From Pseudomonas asuensis (GTDB lineage Bacteria; Pseudomonadota; Gammaproteobacteria; Pseudomonadales; Pseudomonadaceae): DNA of 64,000 bases. Of this stretch, positions 31,178-45,892 are shown piece by piece (the stretch's first letter is position 1; each line of letters starts with the position of its first letter). The stretch is from contig NZ_BMNW01000003.1 in NCBI RefSeq assembly GCF_014646755.1, forward strand, positions 124,001-188,000. Reading direction: 5' to 3'. The notes under the pieces are model-generated. The model ran no database searches and was not told where the DNA came from. It saw nothing but the letters and a program-made list of their open reading frames with translations. The translations under genes were made by a program, and so were the position numbers.

Positions 31178-31207
31178 CAAAAAAACCGGCTCTAGGGCCG
31201 GTTCTTT
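31178..31207 (-). terminator. Intrinsic terminator of tRNA-Leu
   Basis: AACCGGC (31184-31190) pairs with GCCGGTT (31197-31203) around a 6-nt loop. On the minus strand it is followed by a run of T residues. It lies about 45 nt past the tRNA 3' end. Confidence 0.82.
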
Positions 31208-31248
31208 TGATGTTTCGGGACTTGGTGGGAAGTCCTGAAAACTTTGTA

Positions 31249-31335
31249 TGGTGCCTCGGGAGAGACTCGAACTCTCACTCTGTCGCCAGAAACGGATTTT
31301 GAATCCGCCGCGTCTACCGATTCCGCCACCGAGGC
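31249..31335 (-). tRNA. tRNA-Leu (anticodon CAA)
   Basis: 87-nt tRNA including an encoded CCA. The acceptor arms GCCTCGG and CCGAGGC pair, the D-loop region GGCGGAATCGGTAGACG is followed by the anticodon loop TTCAAAA (anticodon CAA, reading UUG), a long variable arm typical of leucine tRNAs, and the T-arm with GTTCGAGTC. Its 3' end is a common integration site, and an integrase relic lies just downstream. Confidence 0.96.
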
Positions 31336-31346
31336 AATGGCGGCGC

Positions 31347-31375
31347 AGTATAGAGATGAGTTTGTTTCGAGTCAA
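31347..31375 (-). promoter_or_regulatory. Sigma-70 promoter of tRNA-Leu
   Basis: On the minus strand TTGACT (31375-31370) is followed by exactly 17 nt and TATACT (31352-31347), then a GC-rich GCGCCGCC stretch before the tRNA. The match to the consensus and the spacing are near ideal for a strong stable-RNA promoter. Confidence 0.8.
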
Positions 31376-31438
31376 CGCTTTAAATGGTCATATTTCATCT
31401 CTTCCGGTAAGCTGTGCGACCTTTCGAGATGAGCCGGC

Positions 31439-33611
<2,173 letters not shown>

Positions 33612-33641
33612 TTTCCAGACTTTGCAACAGGAGTTATTGCA

Positions 33642-33980
33642 ATGAGTTTTCTGATCCCCGCTGCCTATGCCCAGGAGACTGCTCCGGCGGCTGCCGCACC
33701 AGGTGGTGAATATATTCAGTTCATCTTCCTGATCGGCTTCGTGGTTATTTTTTACTTTTTGATCTGGCGTCCTCAAGCCAAGCGTGCCAAGGAGCATAAG
33801 AATCTGCTGGGCAATCTGCAGAAGGGTGATGAAGTAGTAACGTCCGGTGGTATTGCTGGGCGCGTAGTAAAGGTAGCGGACGATTTCGTAGTTATCGAAG
33901 TCTCCGATACTGTTGAACTCAAGTTCCAGAAAGGTGCAATTGCCGCTACGTTGCCCAAGGGCACGTTGAAAGCAATTTAA
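33642..33980 (+). CDS. yajC: Sec translocon accessory subunit YajC
   Basis: Small inner-membrane protein of 112 aa that joins SecD and SecF in the accessory Sec complex. A single transmembrane helix (about 24-42, YIQFIFLIGFVVIFYFLIW) is followed by a cytoplasmic domain with QAKRAKEHKNLLGNLQKGDEVV cut here by the KGDEVVTSGGIAGRV core. GGAG precedes the ATG. First gene of yajC-secD-secF. Confidence 0.96.
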   Translation: MSFLIPAAYAQETAPAAAAPGGEYIQFIFLIGFVVIFYFLIWRPQAKRAKEHKNLLGNLQKGDEVVTSGGIAGRVVKVADDFVVIEVSDTVELKFQKGAIAATLPKGTLKAI

Positions 33981-34043
33981 TCCTACCTCTAGGTACATGT
34001 ACGGGGCGCGCAAGGCGCCTCGTTTCTTAATCCGGGCGGTGTC

Positions 34044-35912
34044 ATGCTCAATAAATATCCCTTATGGAAATACCTGCTGATTCTGGCAGTGCTGGTGATC
34101 GGCTTCATTTATTCTGCGCCTAATCTTTATCCCGATGATCCTGCTATTCAAATCAGTAGCTCAAGCACGGAACTGACGGTTAATCAAGCAGAGCTGGATA
34201 ACGTTACCAAAGCTCTGGCCAGTGCCAATATCAACGTAAAAGCTGCCGGTCTGGCCGCTGATGGCAAGCGCGGCCTTATTCGACTGGCTAAGGCTGATGA
34301 TCAGCTGCCGGCTCAGGATGTGGTGCGTAAAGCTTTGGGTGATGACTTTGTCGTTGCGCTTAACTTGGCGCCGACTACCCCCGAGTGGCTGCGTAATCTT
34401 GGTGCAAGCCCGATGAAAATGGGACTTGACCTGTCAGGTGGCGTTCATTTCCTGCTATCCGTTGATATGGACAAGGCTGTCGACGCACGCATAAAGGTCT
34501 ATGACAGCGAGGTGAAAACACTGCTTCGTCGTGACCGCATCCGTTACCGCAGCTTGCCACAGCAGGGTAATGTCATACAGCTGGGCTTTGCTGACGCACA
34601 AGCTTTAGAGCAAGCGTCTGACCTGATCCGGAAGAGTTACAACGATTTTGTATTGACGAATGAAACGCGCGATGACCTTCAGGTGCTGCGTCTCGAATTG
34701 TCTCAGGCCAAGCTGACGGAAATTCGTGAATACTCTATCAAACAGAACCTGACAACTGTCCGTAACCGTGTAAACGAGCTGGGTGTTGCTGAACCGCTGG
34801 TTCAGCGTCAAGGCGCTAATCGTATTGTCGTAGAGCTGCCTGGCGTACAGGACACTGCCGAGGCGAAGCGTATTCTTGGCAAGACAGCAAACCTGGAGTT
34901 CCGTCTGGCTGCAACGCAAGATACGCCGCGCAGTGCAACAGAGAGCTTTGAGTTCCGTGAGGCGGGCCGTCAGTCCGTTCCGCTGGAACGTAGCGTGATT
35001 ATTACCGGTGACCAAGTTACGGATGCCTCCGCAAGCTTTGATGAAAATGGTCGTCCGCAAGTAAACATCAAGCTGGATGGACATGGCGGTGATCTGATGA
35101 GTCGTGCCACGCGTGGCAACATCGGGCACAGCATGGCTGTAGTGTTTATCGAGCAAAAGCCCGTCACTCGCTATGAGCGTCAGTCTGTTAATGGTGTTGA
35201 AAAGGATGTGGCAGTCCCAAGCTTTCAGGAAGATCGCCGCATCATTAGCTTGGCTACCATTCAATCCACTCTGGGCAATAGCTTTCGTATTACAGGCCTG
35301 AACGGTCCAGGCGAGGCCTCTGAGCTTGCATTGTTGTTACGTGCCGGTGGTCTTGCGGCGCCTATGTATTTTGCTGAAGAGCGTACGTTAGGCCCAAGCT
35401 TGGGAGCGGATAATATTGCCAAGGGTATAGATGCTGCGCTTTGGGGGATGGCATTTGTATCCTTGTTCATTATCGTGATTTACCGCGTCTTTGGTGTAAT
35501 CGCAACAGTGGCACTGGCTTTCAACATGGTTCTTCTTGTTGGCCTGATGTCTGTCCTCAATGCAACACTTACCCTGCCGGGTATCGCCGGTATCGTGCTG
35601 ACAATGGGCATGGCGGTCGATGCCAACGTGCTGATCTTCTCGCGTATTCGCGAAGAGTTGGCTAATGGCATGCACGTGCAGCGAGCCATTCACGAGGGCT
35701 TCAGCCGGGCATTTAGTGCGATTGTTGATGCCAACCTGACCACACTGCTAGTGGGGGCGATCCTGTTTGCTATGGGTACCGGCCCGGTCAAGGGCTTTGC
35801 TGTCACTATGTCGCTCGGTATTTTCACCTCCATGTTCACAGCCATCATGGTGACTCGTGCAATGGTCAACCTGAGCTTTGGCGGCCGTAACATCAAGAAG
35901 CTGTGGATTTGA
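34044..35912 (+). CDS. secD: Protein translocase subunit SecD
   Basis: Inner-membrane RND-like subunit that uses the proton gradient to complete protein export. 622 aa. An N-terminal helix (11-26) is followed by the large periplasmic region, including KMGLDLSGGVHFLL and the NRVNELGVAEPLVQRQG block, and then five C-terminal helices with GIAGIVLTMGMAVDANVLIF and NLTTLLVGAILF. Ends 10 nt before secF. Confidence 0.97.
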   Translation: MLNKYPLWKYLLILAVLVIGFIYSAPNLYPDDPAIQISSSSTELTVNQAELDNVTKALASANINVKAAGLAADGKRGLIRLAKADDQLPAQDVVRKALGDDFVVALNLAPTTPEWLRNLGASPMKMGLDLSGGVHFLLSVDMDKAVDARIKVYDSEVKTLLRRDRIRYRSLPQQGNVIQLGFADAQALEQASDLIRKSYNDFVLTNETRDDLQVLRLELSQAKLTEIREYSIKQNLTTVRNRVNELGVAEPLVQRQGANRIVVELPGVQDTAEAKRILGKTANLEFRLAATQDTPRSATESFEFREAGRQSVPLERSVIITGDQVTDASASFDENGRPQVNIKLDGHGGDLMSRATRGNIGHSMAVVFIEQKPVTRYERQSVNGVEKDVAVPSFQEDRRIISLATIQSTLGNSFRITGLNGPGEASELALLLRAGGLAAPMYFAEERTLGPSLGADNIAKGIDAALWGMAFVSLFIIVIYRVFGVIATVALAFNMVLLVGLMSVLNATLTLPGIAGIVLTMGMAVDANVLIFSRIREELANGMHVQRAIHEGFSRAFSAIVDANLTTLLVGAILFAMGTGPVKGFAVTMSLGIFTSMFTAIMVTRAMVNLSFGGRNIKKLWI

Positions 35913-35922
35913 GGGAGCTGTG

Positions 35923-36831
35923 ATGAAACGAACCATTAATTTTATGGGTATACGCAATATTGCGTTCGCCCTAACGCTACTGCTGACATTGATTGCCATT
36001 GGTAGTTTGTTTACCAAGGGGCTCAATCTTGGTCTGGACTTTACGGGTGGTACCCTTATTGAGTTGCGCTACGAAAAGGCAGCAGATTTGGGCAGCATTC
36101 GTACTCAGCTGGAGCATTCAGGCTTCAAGGATGCAGTTGTTCAAAGCTTTGGTGCGACCACCGATGTACTGGTGCGCATGCCCGGTGACGATGCCCAGTT
36201 AGGACAAAAGGTTGCGGCTGCGCTGCAGCAGGCCGCTAACGAAAATCCGGCTTCTGTTGTCCGCGTCGAGTTCGTAGGGCCTCAGGTGGGCGAGGAGCTG
36301 CGAGATCAAGGTGGCCTGGGCATGCTTCTGGCGCTGGGTGGTGTGTTGCTATACGTGGCCTTTCGCTTTCAGTGGAAGTTTGCGTTGGGAGCAATCCTTT
36401 CTCTCGTACACGACGTCATTGTTACTCTCGGCGTATTGTCCTTTTTCCAGGTAACGTTCGATCTGACCGTCTTGGCTGCAGTATTGGCCATTATTGGTTA
36501 TTCATTGAATGACACCATTGTGGTGTTCGACCGGGTCCGCGAAAACTTCCGCGTCCTGCGTAAAGCGAGCTTGATCGATAACATCAACATTTCTACTACG
36601 CAGACATTGCTCAGAACCCTTGCAACATCAATCTCAACACTGCTGGCAATTACAGCATTGCTGGTTTTTGGTGGTGATAACCTCTTTGGTTTCTCTGTCG
36701 CCCTGTTTATTGGTGTGCTGGCAGGAACTTACTCGTCGGTTTACATCGCAAACGTTGTACTGATCTGGCTAAACCTGAACTCGGAAGACCTAATGCCTCC
36801 TGCAGCAAAGGAACTTGATGACAAACCTTGA
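35923..36831 (+). CDS. secF: Protein translocase subunit SecF
   Basis: Partner of SecD, 302 aa, six predicted helices. Signature stretches: NLGLDFTGGTLIEL, DVIVTLGVLSFFQV and IIGYSLNDTIVVFDRVREN. Start at ATG 35923 (MKRTINFMGIRNIAF) with AGGGAG upstream; the longer frame overlaps secD and is not used. Confidence 0.97.
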   Translation: MKRTINFMGIRNIAFALTLLLTLIAIGSLFTKGLNLGLDFTGGTLIELRYEKAADLGSIRTQLEHSGFKDAVVQSFGATTDVLVRMPGDDAQLGQKVAAALQQAANENPASVVRVEFVGPQVGEELRDQGGLGMLLALGGVLLYVAFRFQWKFALGAILSLVHDVIVTLGVLSFFQVTFDLTVLAAVLAIIGYSLNDTIVVFDRVRENFRVLRKASLIDNINISTTQTLLRTLATSISTLLAITALLVFGGDNLFGFSVALFIGVLAGTYSSVYIANVVLIWLNLNSEDLMPPAAKELDDKP

Positions 36832-36886
36832 TGTCCAAGGCTTGGAATAAGGTGGATGCCTTGTTGGTAAATCAGGAGAGATGGAC

Positions 36887-37432
36887 GTGAATAAATCGAT
36901 GCTCGTAGGAACGGTATTGGGCGCAGTTCTGGTTACGGCTGGAGGTGCTGTTGCCTATGGTGTTTCAGATCGAGGTCCAAAGTTCGCTGAGGTCGTAACT
37001 GTCCAGCCGGTCAAGGAAACGATCAAAACGCCCCGTGAGGTCTGTAAGGATGTGGCGGTTACACACCGCCGCCCCGTACAGGATCAGCACCAGATTGCAG
37101 GAACTGCTATTGGTGCTGTAGTCGGCGGTTTGTTGGGTAATCAGGTGGGTGGAGGTAATGGGAAGAAGCTTGCCACTGTTGCTGGCGCTGTAGGCGGCGG
37201 TTACGTTGGTAACAAGACCCAGGAGCACATGCAGAACTCCGATACTTACACCACTACTCAAAAGCGCTGCAGTACTGTTACAGACACCAGCGATAAGGTA
37301 GTGGCTTATGACGTCAAGTATTTGCTGGATGGCAAGGTAGGACAGGTTCGCATGGACCGTGATCCTGGTAAGCAGATCCCTGTACAGGGCGGTCAGCTGG
37401 TATTGGCAGAGCAGACAGCTTCCGCTCAGTAA
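36887..37432 (+). CDS. Glycine-zipper 2TM-domain envelope protein
   Basis: Protein of 181 aa with an N-terminal hydrophobic segment (about 5-24) and a glycine zipper IAGTAIGAVVGGLLGNQVGG ... VAGAVGGGYVGN (about 70-110), the pattern of SlyB/Rick_17kDa-type surface antigens, but without a lipobox. The C-terminal part ends in KVGQVRMDRDPGKQIPV. GTG 36887 is preferred over ATG 36881 because AGGAG lies 8 nt before the GTG and only 2 nt before the ATG. An equivalent gene follows secF in P. aeruginosa. Function unknown; probably an envelope-integrity protein. Followed by a bidirectional terminator. Confidence 0.8.
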   Translation: MNKSMLVGTVLGAVLVTAGGAVAYGVSDRGPKFAEVVTVQPVKETIKTPREVCKDVAVTHRRPVQDQHQIAGTAIGAVVGGLLGNQVGGGNGKKLATVAGAVGGGYVGNKTQEHMQNSDTYTTTQKRCSTVTDTSDKVVAYDVKYLLDGKVGQVRMDRDPGKQIPVQGGQLVLAEQTASAQ

Positions 37433-37444
37433 GAAAAACAGTAT

Positions 37445-37473
37445 AAAAAAACCCGCCTCAAGGCGGGTTTTTT
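37445..37473. terminator. Bidirectional terminator between the glycine-zipper gene and dolP
   Basis: A-run, then ACCCGCCT / AGGCGGGT stem with a 2-nt apex, then a T-run. Symmetric A and T flanks suit termination of both converging transcripts. Confidence 0.9.
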
Positions 37474-37484
37474 GTCGCTCACTA

Positions 37485-39041
<1,557 letters not shown>

Positions 39042-39045
<4 letters not shown>

Positions 39046-40796
39046 AGCGTGCCGGGTTGTGAAACGGGCTGAACCTGTCCGTTAACAAACTGTGCCCAAG
39101 GCAGTTTGCGTACGACGCGCTGTGTTGGACTTAACGTCAATTCTCCTGAAAGCCCATTTATTTGCGTATTGGGTAAGGCTTTAAGCTGGGGTAGGCGTGT
39201 GGATAGCAAGTAGGCGTCTGCGCCCATGGCGTAGAGACGACCTAGGCTGCTAGACGCCTGCGGCCATTGAGTGACTACCTTGCGGCGAACGGGATCATTG
39301 GCGTTGAGTAGCCAGGGCGTTTCACAGAATTGAATTCCATTCAGATCCTGATCCTGGGCGGGATTACTGCTGCCGGAGTACAGGTGTGAAGTAGCATAGA
39401 CGGGGATGTCGCCTGCGTATTGATACGCCAGGGTCGGCTTGATTTGACGAGCCTGCTGGGGCGTAGCGGCAAGAAAGATAAAGTCAATACTTTGCCCACC
39501 CTGACGGTTTTGCAGCAGACGCGTAATCTGGCGTGCCAACTCTACCGGCTGATCAATCCGCTCGGCGCCAAGCAGCATGCCGCCCTTTGCGCGCCACTCT
39601 TGATCGAAGGCCGCGAGTACGCGGTCGCCCCAATCGCCCCGAGGAACCATAGCTACTGCAGTATGCTTTCCTTCGTCGGCGGCACGACCAGCCGCTTCGC
39701 GCGCTTCGTCCTCTGCTGCCAGGCCGAACTGATAGAGCTGCTTCGGACCTGTCCCTTGGCTATCGCTATAGTTGAGCGCAAGGGTGGGTAAGGGGAGTTG
39801 CTGATGATCGCTCAGCTGCTTGACCAGATTCTTTTCTAGCGGACCAACTACCAGTTGAGCGCCGTCGGCCTTGGCTTGGCGATAAAAGTCGTCAATGGAG
39901 CGCACTTGGGTACTGTCGTAAAAGGATACGGCAGGAGGTGTTTGGCCGTTTTGCTGGCTTTCATAGAGCGAAGCCATGAAGCCGTCCTGTAGGGCCTTGG
40001 ATACATTAGCCAGTTGCCCCTGTTGGGGGAGGAGCAGAGCGATATGCGTTAGTGGCTGCTGCTCTACAGTACGAAGCTTTTCGAGCGCTTGCGGAAGGCG
40101 AGAAGCAGCAGGGTGATTGGGGTTCTGTTTGCGCCAGTCCTCAATAGCGGCAAGCTGATCATCCAGCGAGCTATTTGAGAGAGTGATATTAGACAGGGCT
40201 AGCCAACCATTGAGCTCACTATTGCCTGGAACGGGTTGGAGTTGATCGGCTGGAAGGCTGGAAATCAAACTCCAGATGGCTTCGTGGTTAGCGCTGGCTT
40301 GGTCGCTTTTCAGGAGTGGGGCGATAAAGATGCGCTCTTTGGCTGCTGCCAGTATCTGATTATCGGCTTGCAGGGCGCGCGCTTTTACCATGGACACGCT
40401 GATTTGCTGTTCGACAGGCAGTTCGCCTAAGCGCTCAAAGCCTGGTTGCTGAAGTGCCTTCAGAGCCTCCTTTGGTTGATTTTCTGCCAGAGAAATTTCA
40501 GCACTCAGTGTGCCGGCATACACTTGAGGTACAGGCTTCAATTGTTGCAGTTGAATACTGCGTAGTATCTGTTTGGCCTGTGTAAAATTTTGCTGCTTAT
40601 AGGCGATCTCGGCAGCCGAGAGGCGCAGCATATTTGCCTTCTCTGATGTATCGCTGCCCGCCTGCTCAAGCAGTTGCTGTATGTTGGCTTGGGGGATACG
40701 AGGCAGTTCGCCCAGCGTGTTGGAAGGCGAACTCGCACAGGCGGCGAGCAGGCTGATGAGTGGAACGCTAAGTAGCGTACGCAGGCGAACAGTCAT
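39042..40796 (-). CDS. lpoA: Penicillin-binding protein activator LpoA
   Basis: Outer-membrane lipoprotein that reaches through the periplasm to stimulate the class A synthase PBP1a. 584 aa. The lipobox LLAAC gives lipidated Cys20. An N-terminal helical TPR-like part (about 25-270) is followed by a periplasmic-binding-protein-like domain from about 275 (HIALLLPQQGQLANVSKAL, LVVGPLEKNLVKQL). Start at ATG 40796 with AGGA 8 nt upstream; first gene of lpoA-yraN-diaA-dolP, divergent from rsmI. Confidence 0.92.
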
Positions 40797-40918
40797 GGCG
40801 TAATTCCTGGCGCAAATCAATTAATGGGCTGGATTGTAGCGAGTGCCGGTGAGCGGCGCGAATAGCGATGCCTCGAAACGCGTACAATGGATGCCTTTCT
40901 TGATACAAGAGTTTCATT

Positions 40919-41767
40919 ATGAGTACTCCCGGCACGCTTTACATCGTTGCAACCCCCATTGGTAATCTGGAGGACATTAGCGCCCGGGCGCTGCGCATTC
41001 TGAAAGAGGTATCGCTGATTGCTGCCGAGGATACGCGCCATTCCTCGCGGCTACTTCAGCATTTTGGCATCAATACGCCGTTGGCGGCTTGTCATGATCA
41101 TAATGAGCGCGAGCAGGGTGGGCGCTTCATTAATCGCCTGCTCGAAGGAGGAAGTGTCGCGCTTATCTCTGATGCAGGAACCCCGCTGATTTCCGATCCT
41201 GGTTTTCACTTGGTGCGACAGGCGCGTGCGGCGCATATTCCGGTTGTGCCGGTTCCAGGCGCCAGTGCTGTCATTGCTGCACTCTCTGCTGCGGGACTCC
41301 CGTCTGACAGGTTTATTTTTGAGGGTTTTCTTCCCGCCAAGACGACAGCGCGACGGAGCCGCCTGGACGCCCTGAAGCAGGAAGAGCGGACATTGATTTT
41401 TTACGAAGCGCCCCATCGCTTGATGGAAAGCGTTGAGGATCTCGCCGCAATTATGGGAGGCAACCGGATCGCTGTATTGGCTCGGGAGCTGACCAAGACC
41501 TTTGAAACCATCAAAGATGCGCCACTTGAGGAGCTGGTCGGGTGGATACGCTCTGATGCCAATCAGCAGCGAGGGGAGTGTGTTTTATTGGTCGCAGGCT
41601 ATGAGTCGCCTGATAAGGACTCGCTAAGCCCCGAGGCTATTAGGGTTCTCAACATCCTGTTAGCTGAATTACCTCTCAAACGAGCGGCTGCAATCGCCGC
41701 CGAGATTACCGGAGAGCGTAAGAACATGCTGTATCAGCATGCTCTTGAGCAGCAGAGCAAAGAGTAA
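40919..41767 (+). CDS. rsmI: 16S rRNA (cytidine(1402)-2'-O)-methyltransferase RsmI
   Basis: Methylates the 2'-O of C1402 in the decoding centre; works on the same nucleotide as RsmH, whose gene is nearby. 282 aa. Motifs: LYIVATPIGNLEDISARAL, AAEDTRHSSRLL, ALISDAGTPLISDPGFHLV, and PVPGASAVIAALSAAGLP. It lies just upstream of the RNase P RNA gene. Confidence 0.96.
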   Translation: MSTPGTLYIVATPIGNLEDISARALRILKEVSLIAAEDTRHSSRLLQHFGINTPLAACHDHNEREQGGRFINRLLEGGSVALISDAGTPLISDPGFHLVRQARAAHIPVVPVPGASAVIAALSAAGLPSDRFIFEGFLPAKTTARRSRLDALKQEERTLIFYEAPHRLMESVEDLAAIMGGNRIAVLARELTKTFETIKDAPLEELVGWIRSDANQQRGECVLLVAGYESPDKDSLSPEAIRVLNILLAELPLKRAAAIAAEITGERKNMLYQHALEQQSKE

Positions 41768-41814
41768 AAGTCAAGGTTGTTATACGCCTGGTATCTAGGT
41801 ACCCTTGCGCCCGG

Positions 41815-42168
41815 AGAGTCGATCGGACAGTCGCTGCTCCTATTGCGCAAGCAACAGGAGGGGAGGAAAGTCCGGGCTCCATAGGGCAAGGTGCCAGGTA
41901 ACGCCTGGGAGGCGTGAGCCTACGGAAAGTGCCACAGAAAACAACCGCCTAAGCGCGCAAGCGCCGGTAAGGGTGAAAAGGTGCGGTAAGAGCGCACCGC
42001 ACGGCTGGCAACAGTTCGTGGCTAGGTAAACCCCACCTGGAGCAAGACCAAATAGGAATCCATAGGCGTGGCCCGCGCTGGATTCGGGTAGGTTGCTTGA
42101 GGCAGCTAGTGATGGCTGTCCTAGAGGAATGACTGTTCTCGACAGAACCCGGCTTACAGATCGACTCT
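41815..42168 (+). ncRNA. rnpB: RNase P RNA (class A)
   Basis: Catalytic RNA that matures tRNA 5' ends. The conserved landmarks occur in order: GAGGAAAGTCCGGGCTCC, then CATAGGGCA, GCCAGGTAACGCCTGG, GTAAGGGTGAAAAGGTGCGG, AGAGCGCACCG, GGTAAACCCCACC, GGAGCAAGACCAAATAGG, and finally GACAGAACCCGGCTTA. The ends AGAGTCGATC and GATCGACTCT pair to form helix P1. The 5' and 3' limits are set by that helix and could shift by a few bases. Confidence 0.96.
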
Positions 42169-42397
42169 CCACCCCCTTTCTTTCTCCCGCTTCACATACC
42201 TGCCCACAGTCCTATCTAAGAAATTACTTTAACTAGTCGACCCAATTAGTTGAGTTAATTTCCGTTTGTCGGAAAACTATGTTTCCCGCCGGTTCGCTAA
42301 AAGCCTCATAATTTCTGTAACTCCTTAGTCTGCAAGCCTTTTTGTGCAATGGGCTCGCCTTGACGGTGGGGGGAGCGCGTCAATATAGTGTGCCCGG

Positions 42398-42432
42398 TGG
42401 TACGAAGTGGTTAAAAGTGGGATTTAATGGTA
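42398..42432 (+). promoter_or_regulatory. MraZ operator: four TGGNN repeats at 10-bp spacing
   Basis: TGGTA, TGGTT, TGGGA and TGGTA begin at 42398, 42408, 42418 and 42428, each separated by exactly 5 nt. MraZ proteins bind direct TGGGN-type repeats with 5-nt spacers in front of their own operon, so this is the expected autoregulatory site of the dcw cluster. It lies 28 nt before the mraZ start. Confidence 0.8.
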
Positions 42433-42460
42433 GGGAAAGCCAGCCAAAGGAAGAAGCAAC

Positions 42461-42916
42461 TTGTTCCGTGGAGCGAATGCCATCAGCCTTGACGCCAAGG
42501 GGCGCCTTACGATGCCAAGTCGGTACCGTGATGAGCTTCTAGAGCGTTGTGCCGGCCAGCTCATCGTGACAATTGATGCCATTGATACTTGCCTTTGCGT
42601 TTATCCCCTTCCCGAATGGGAAATCATCGAAAGCAAACTCCGTGAACTTCCATCTTTAAGAGAAGAAACACGTCGTTTGCAGCGTTTGCTAATTGGTAAT
42701 GCCGTAGACCTTGAGCTGGATGGAAATGGGCGCTTTCTAGTGCCACCTCGCTTAAGGGATTACGCTCGCCTGGATAAGCGCGCTGTACTGGTAGGGCAGC
42801 TGAACAAGTTTCAGCTGTGGGATGAGGGTGCCTGGAATGGTCTGTGTGAAAGCGACCTCAAGGCAATCAAGGAACCCGGCGGTTTGCCGGAAGAACTGCG
42901 CGATTTGATCCTGTGA
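42461..42916 (+). CDS. mraZ: Transcriptional regulator MraZ
   Basis: DNA-binding protein of 151 aa with two AbrB-like SpoVT repeats ([25 protein letters not shown] and [21 protein letters not shown] split by a linker), assembling as a ring and controlling the dcw operon. The start is TTG (AAGGAAG upstream), placed by match to other Pseudomonas MraZ proteins. It is first in the dcw cluster and overlaps the rsmH region closely: the next ATG is 2 nt past its stop. Confidence 0.95.
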   Translation: MFRGANAISLDAKGRLTMPSRYRDELLERCAGQLIVTIDAIDTCLCVYPLPEWEIIESKLRELPSLREETRRLQRLLIGNAVDLELDGNGRFLVPPRLRDYARLDKRAVLVGQLNKFQLWDEGAWNGLCESDLKAIKEPGGLPEELRDLIL

Positions 42917-42918
42917 AT

Positions 42919-43853
42919 ATGACCACTACGTTCAGCCATGTCACTGTCTTGCTCGACGAAGCTGTCGAAGCGCTGGCTGTGCGTCCCGAAGGCCTTTATG
43001 TCGATGGCACATTTGGCCGCGGAGGGCATAGCCGTGCAATCCTTGCGCGACTTAAAAGCGGAAGCCTGCTTGGTTTCGACAAGGATCCTCAAGCGATCCA
43101 GTCGGGACAAGCACTGGCGGCCGAAGATGGCCGCTTTGTCATTGTGCAGCGCAGCTTTGCCGATATGGGCGAGGAGCTGTCGCAGCGCGCCTGGGCGGGA
43201 CGTACGGATGGCGTGCTTCTCGATTTAGGCGTGTCTTCTCCGCAGCTAGATGATCCTGAGCGCGGATTCAGCTTTATGCATGATGGTCCTTTGGATATGC
43301 GTATGGATTCGTCTCGTGGCGTAAGTGCTGCCGAGTGGATTTCAACCGCGCCAGAAGACGAAATCAGCCGCGTCTTTAAAGAGTATGGAGAGGAGCGGTT
43401 TGCCAAGCGGATGGCCCGGGCTGTTGTGCAGCGTAGAGAAATTACTCCCTTTACACGTACAGCTGATCTGGCCCAGGTGCTGACTGACGCAAATCCTGCC
43501 TGGGAAAAAGGCAAGCACCCGGCTACGCGAGCGTTTCAGGGCATTCGGATTTTTATCAATAACGAGTTGGGTGATCTGGAAAGAGGGTTAGACGCCGCCT
43601 TTGAAAGCTTGGCTGTAGGCGGGCGGCTCGTGGTGATCAGCTTTCATTCCCTGGAAGACAGAATCGTCAAGCTCTTCATGCGTCGCCTGGCTAAGGGCGA
43701 GGCCGATAAGCTTCCACGAAATCTTCCCATACGTACACAGGCTTTCGAGCCTCGTGCCCTTTTGGTAGGCAAGCCTGTATATGCCTCCGAGGCTGAGTTG
43801 TCCATCAATCCCCGGTCCCGAAGCGCAATCATGCGTATTGCGGAGAAACTGCG

Positions 43854-43857
<4 letters not shown>
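42919..43857 (+). CDS. rsmH: 16S rRNA (cytosine(1402)-N(4))-methyltransferase RsmH (MraW)
   Basis: Methylates N4 of C1402 in 16S rRNA. 312 aa. SAM-binding and family blocks: [44 protein letters not shown] and [13 protein letters not shown] choose ATG 42919 ([12 protein letters not shown]), which aligns with known RsmH N-termini, over a GTG at 42913 that overlaps the mraZ stop. The ftsL start overlaps its stop by 4 nt. Confidence 0.96.

Positions 43858-45891
<2,034 letters not shown>

Positions 45892-45892
<1 letters not shown>

Noticed and set aside
28801-31178. Possible defence island or CRISPR-like repeats near the integrase relic
   Set aside because: No regularly spaced repeats and no defence-type genes are present; only a channel gene, one small unknown gene and decayed fragments.
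41805-42172. Open frames on both strands across 41.8-42.2 kb
   Set aside because: The segment is the RNase P RNA gene; its conserved structural landmarks explain it completely.
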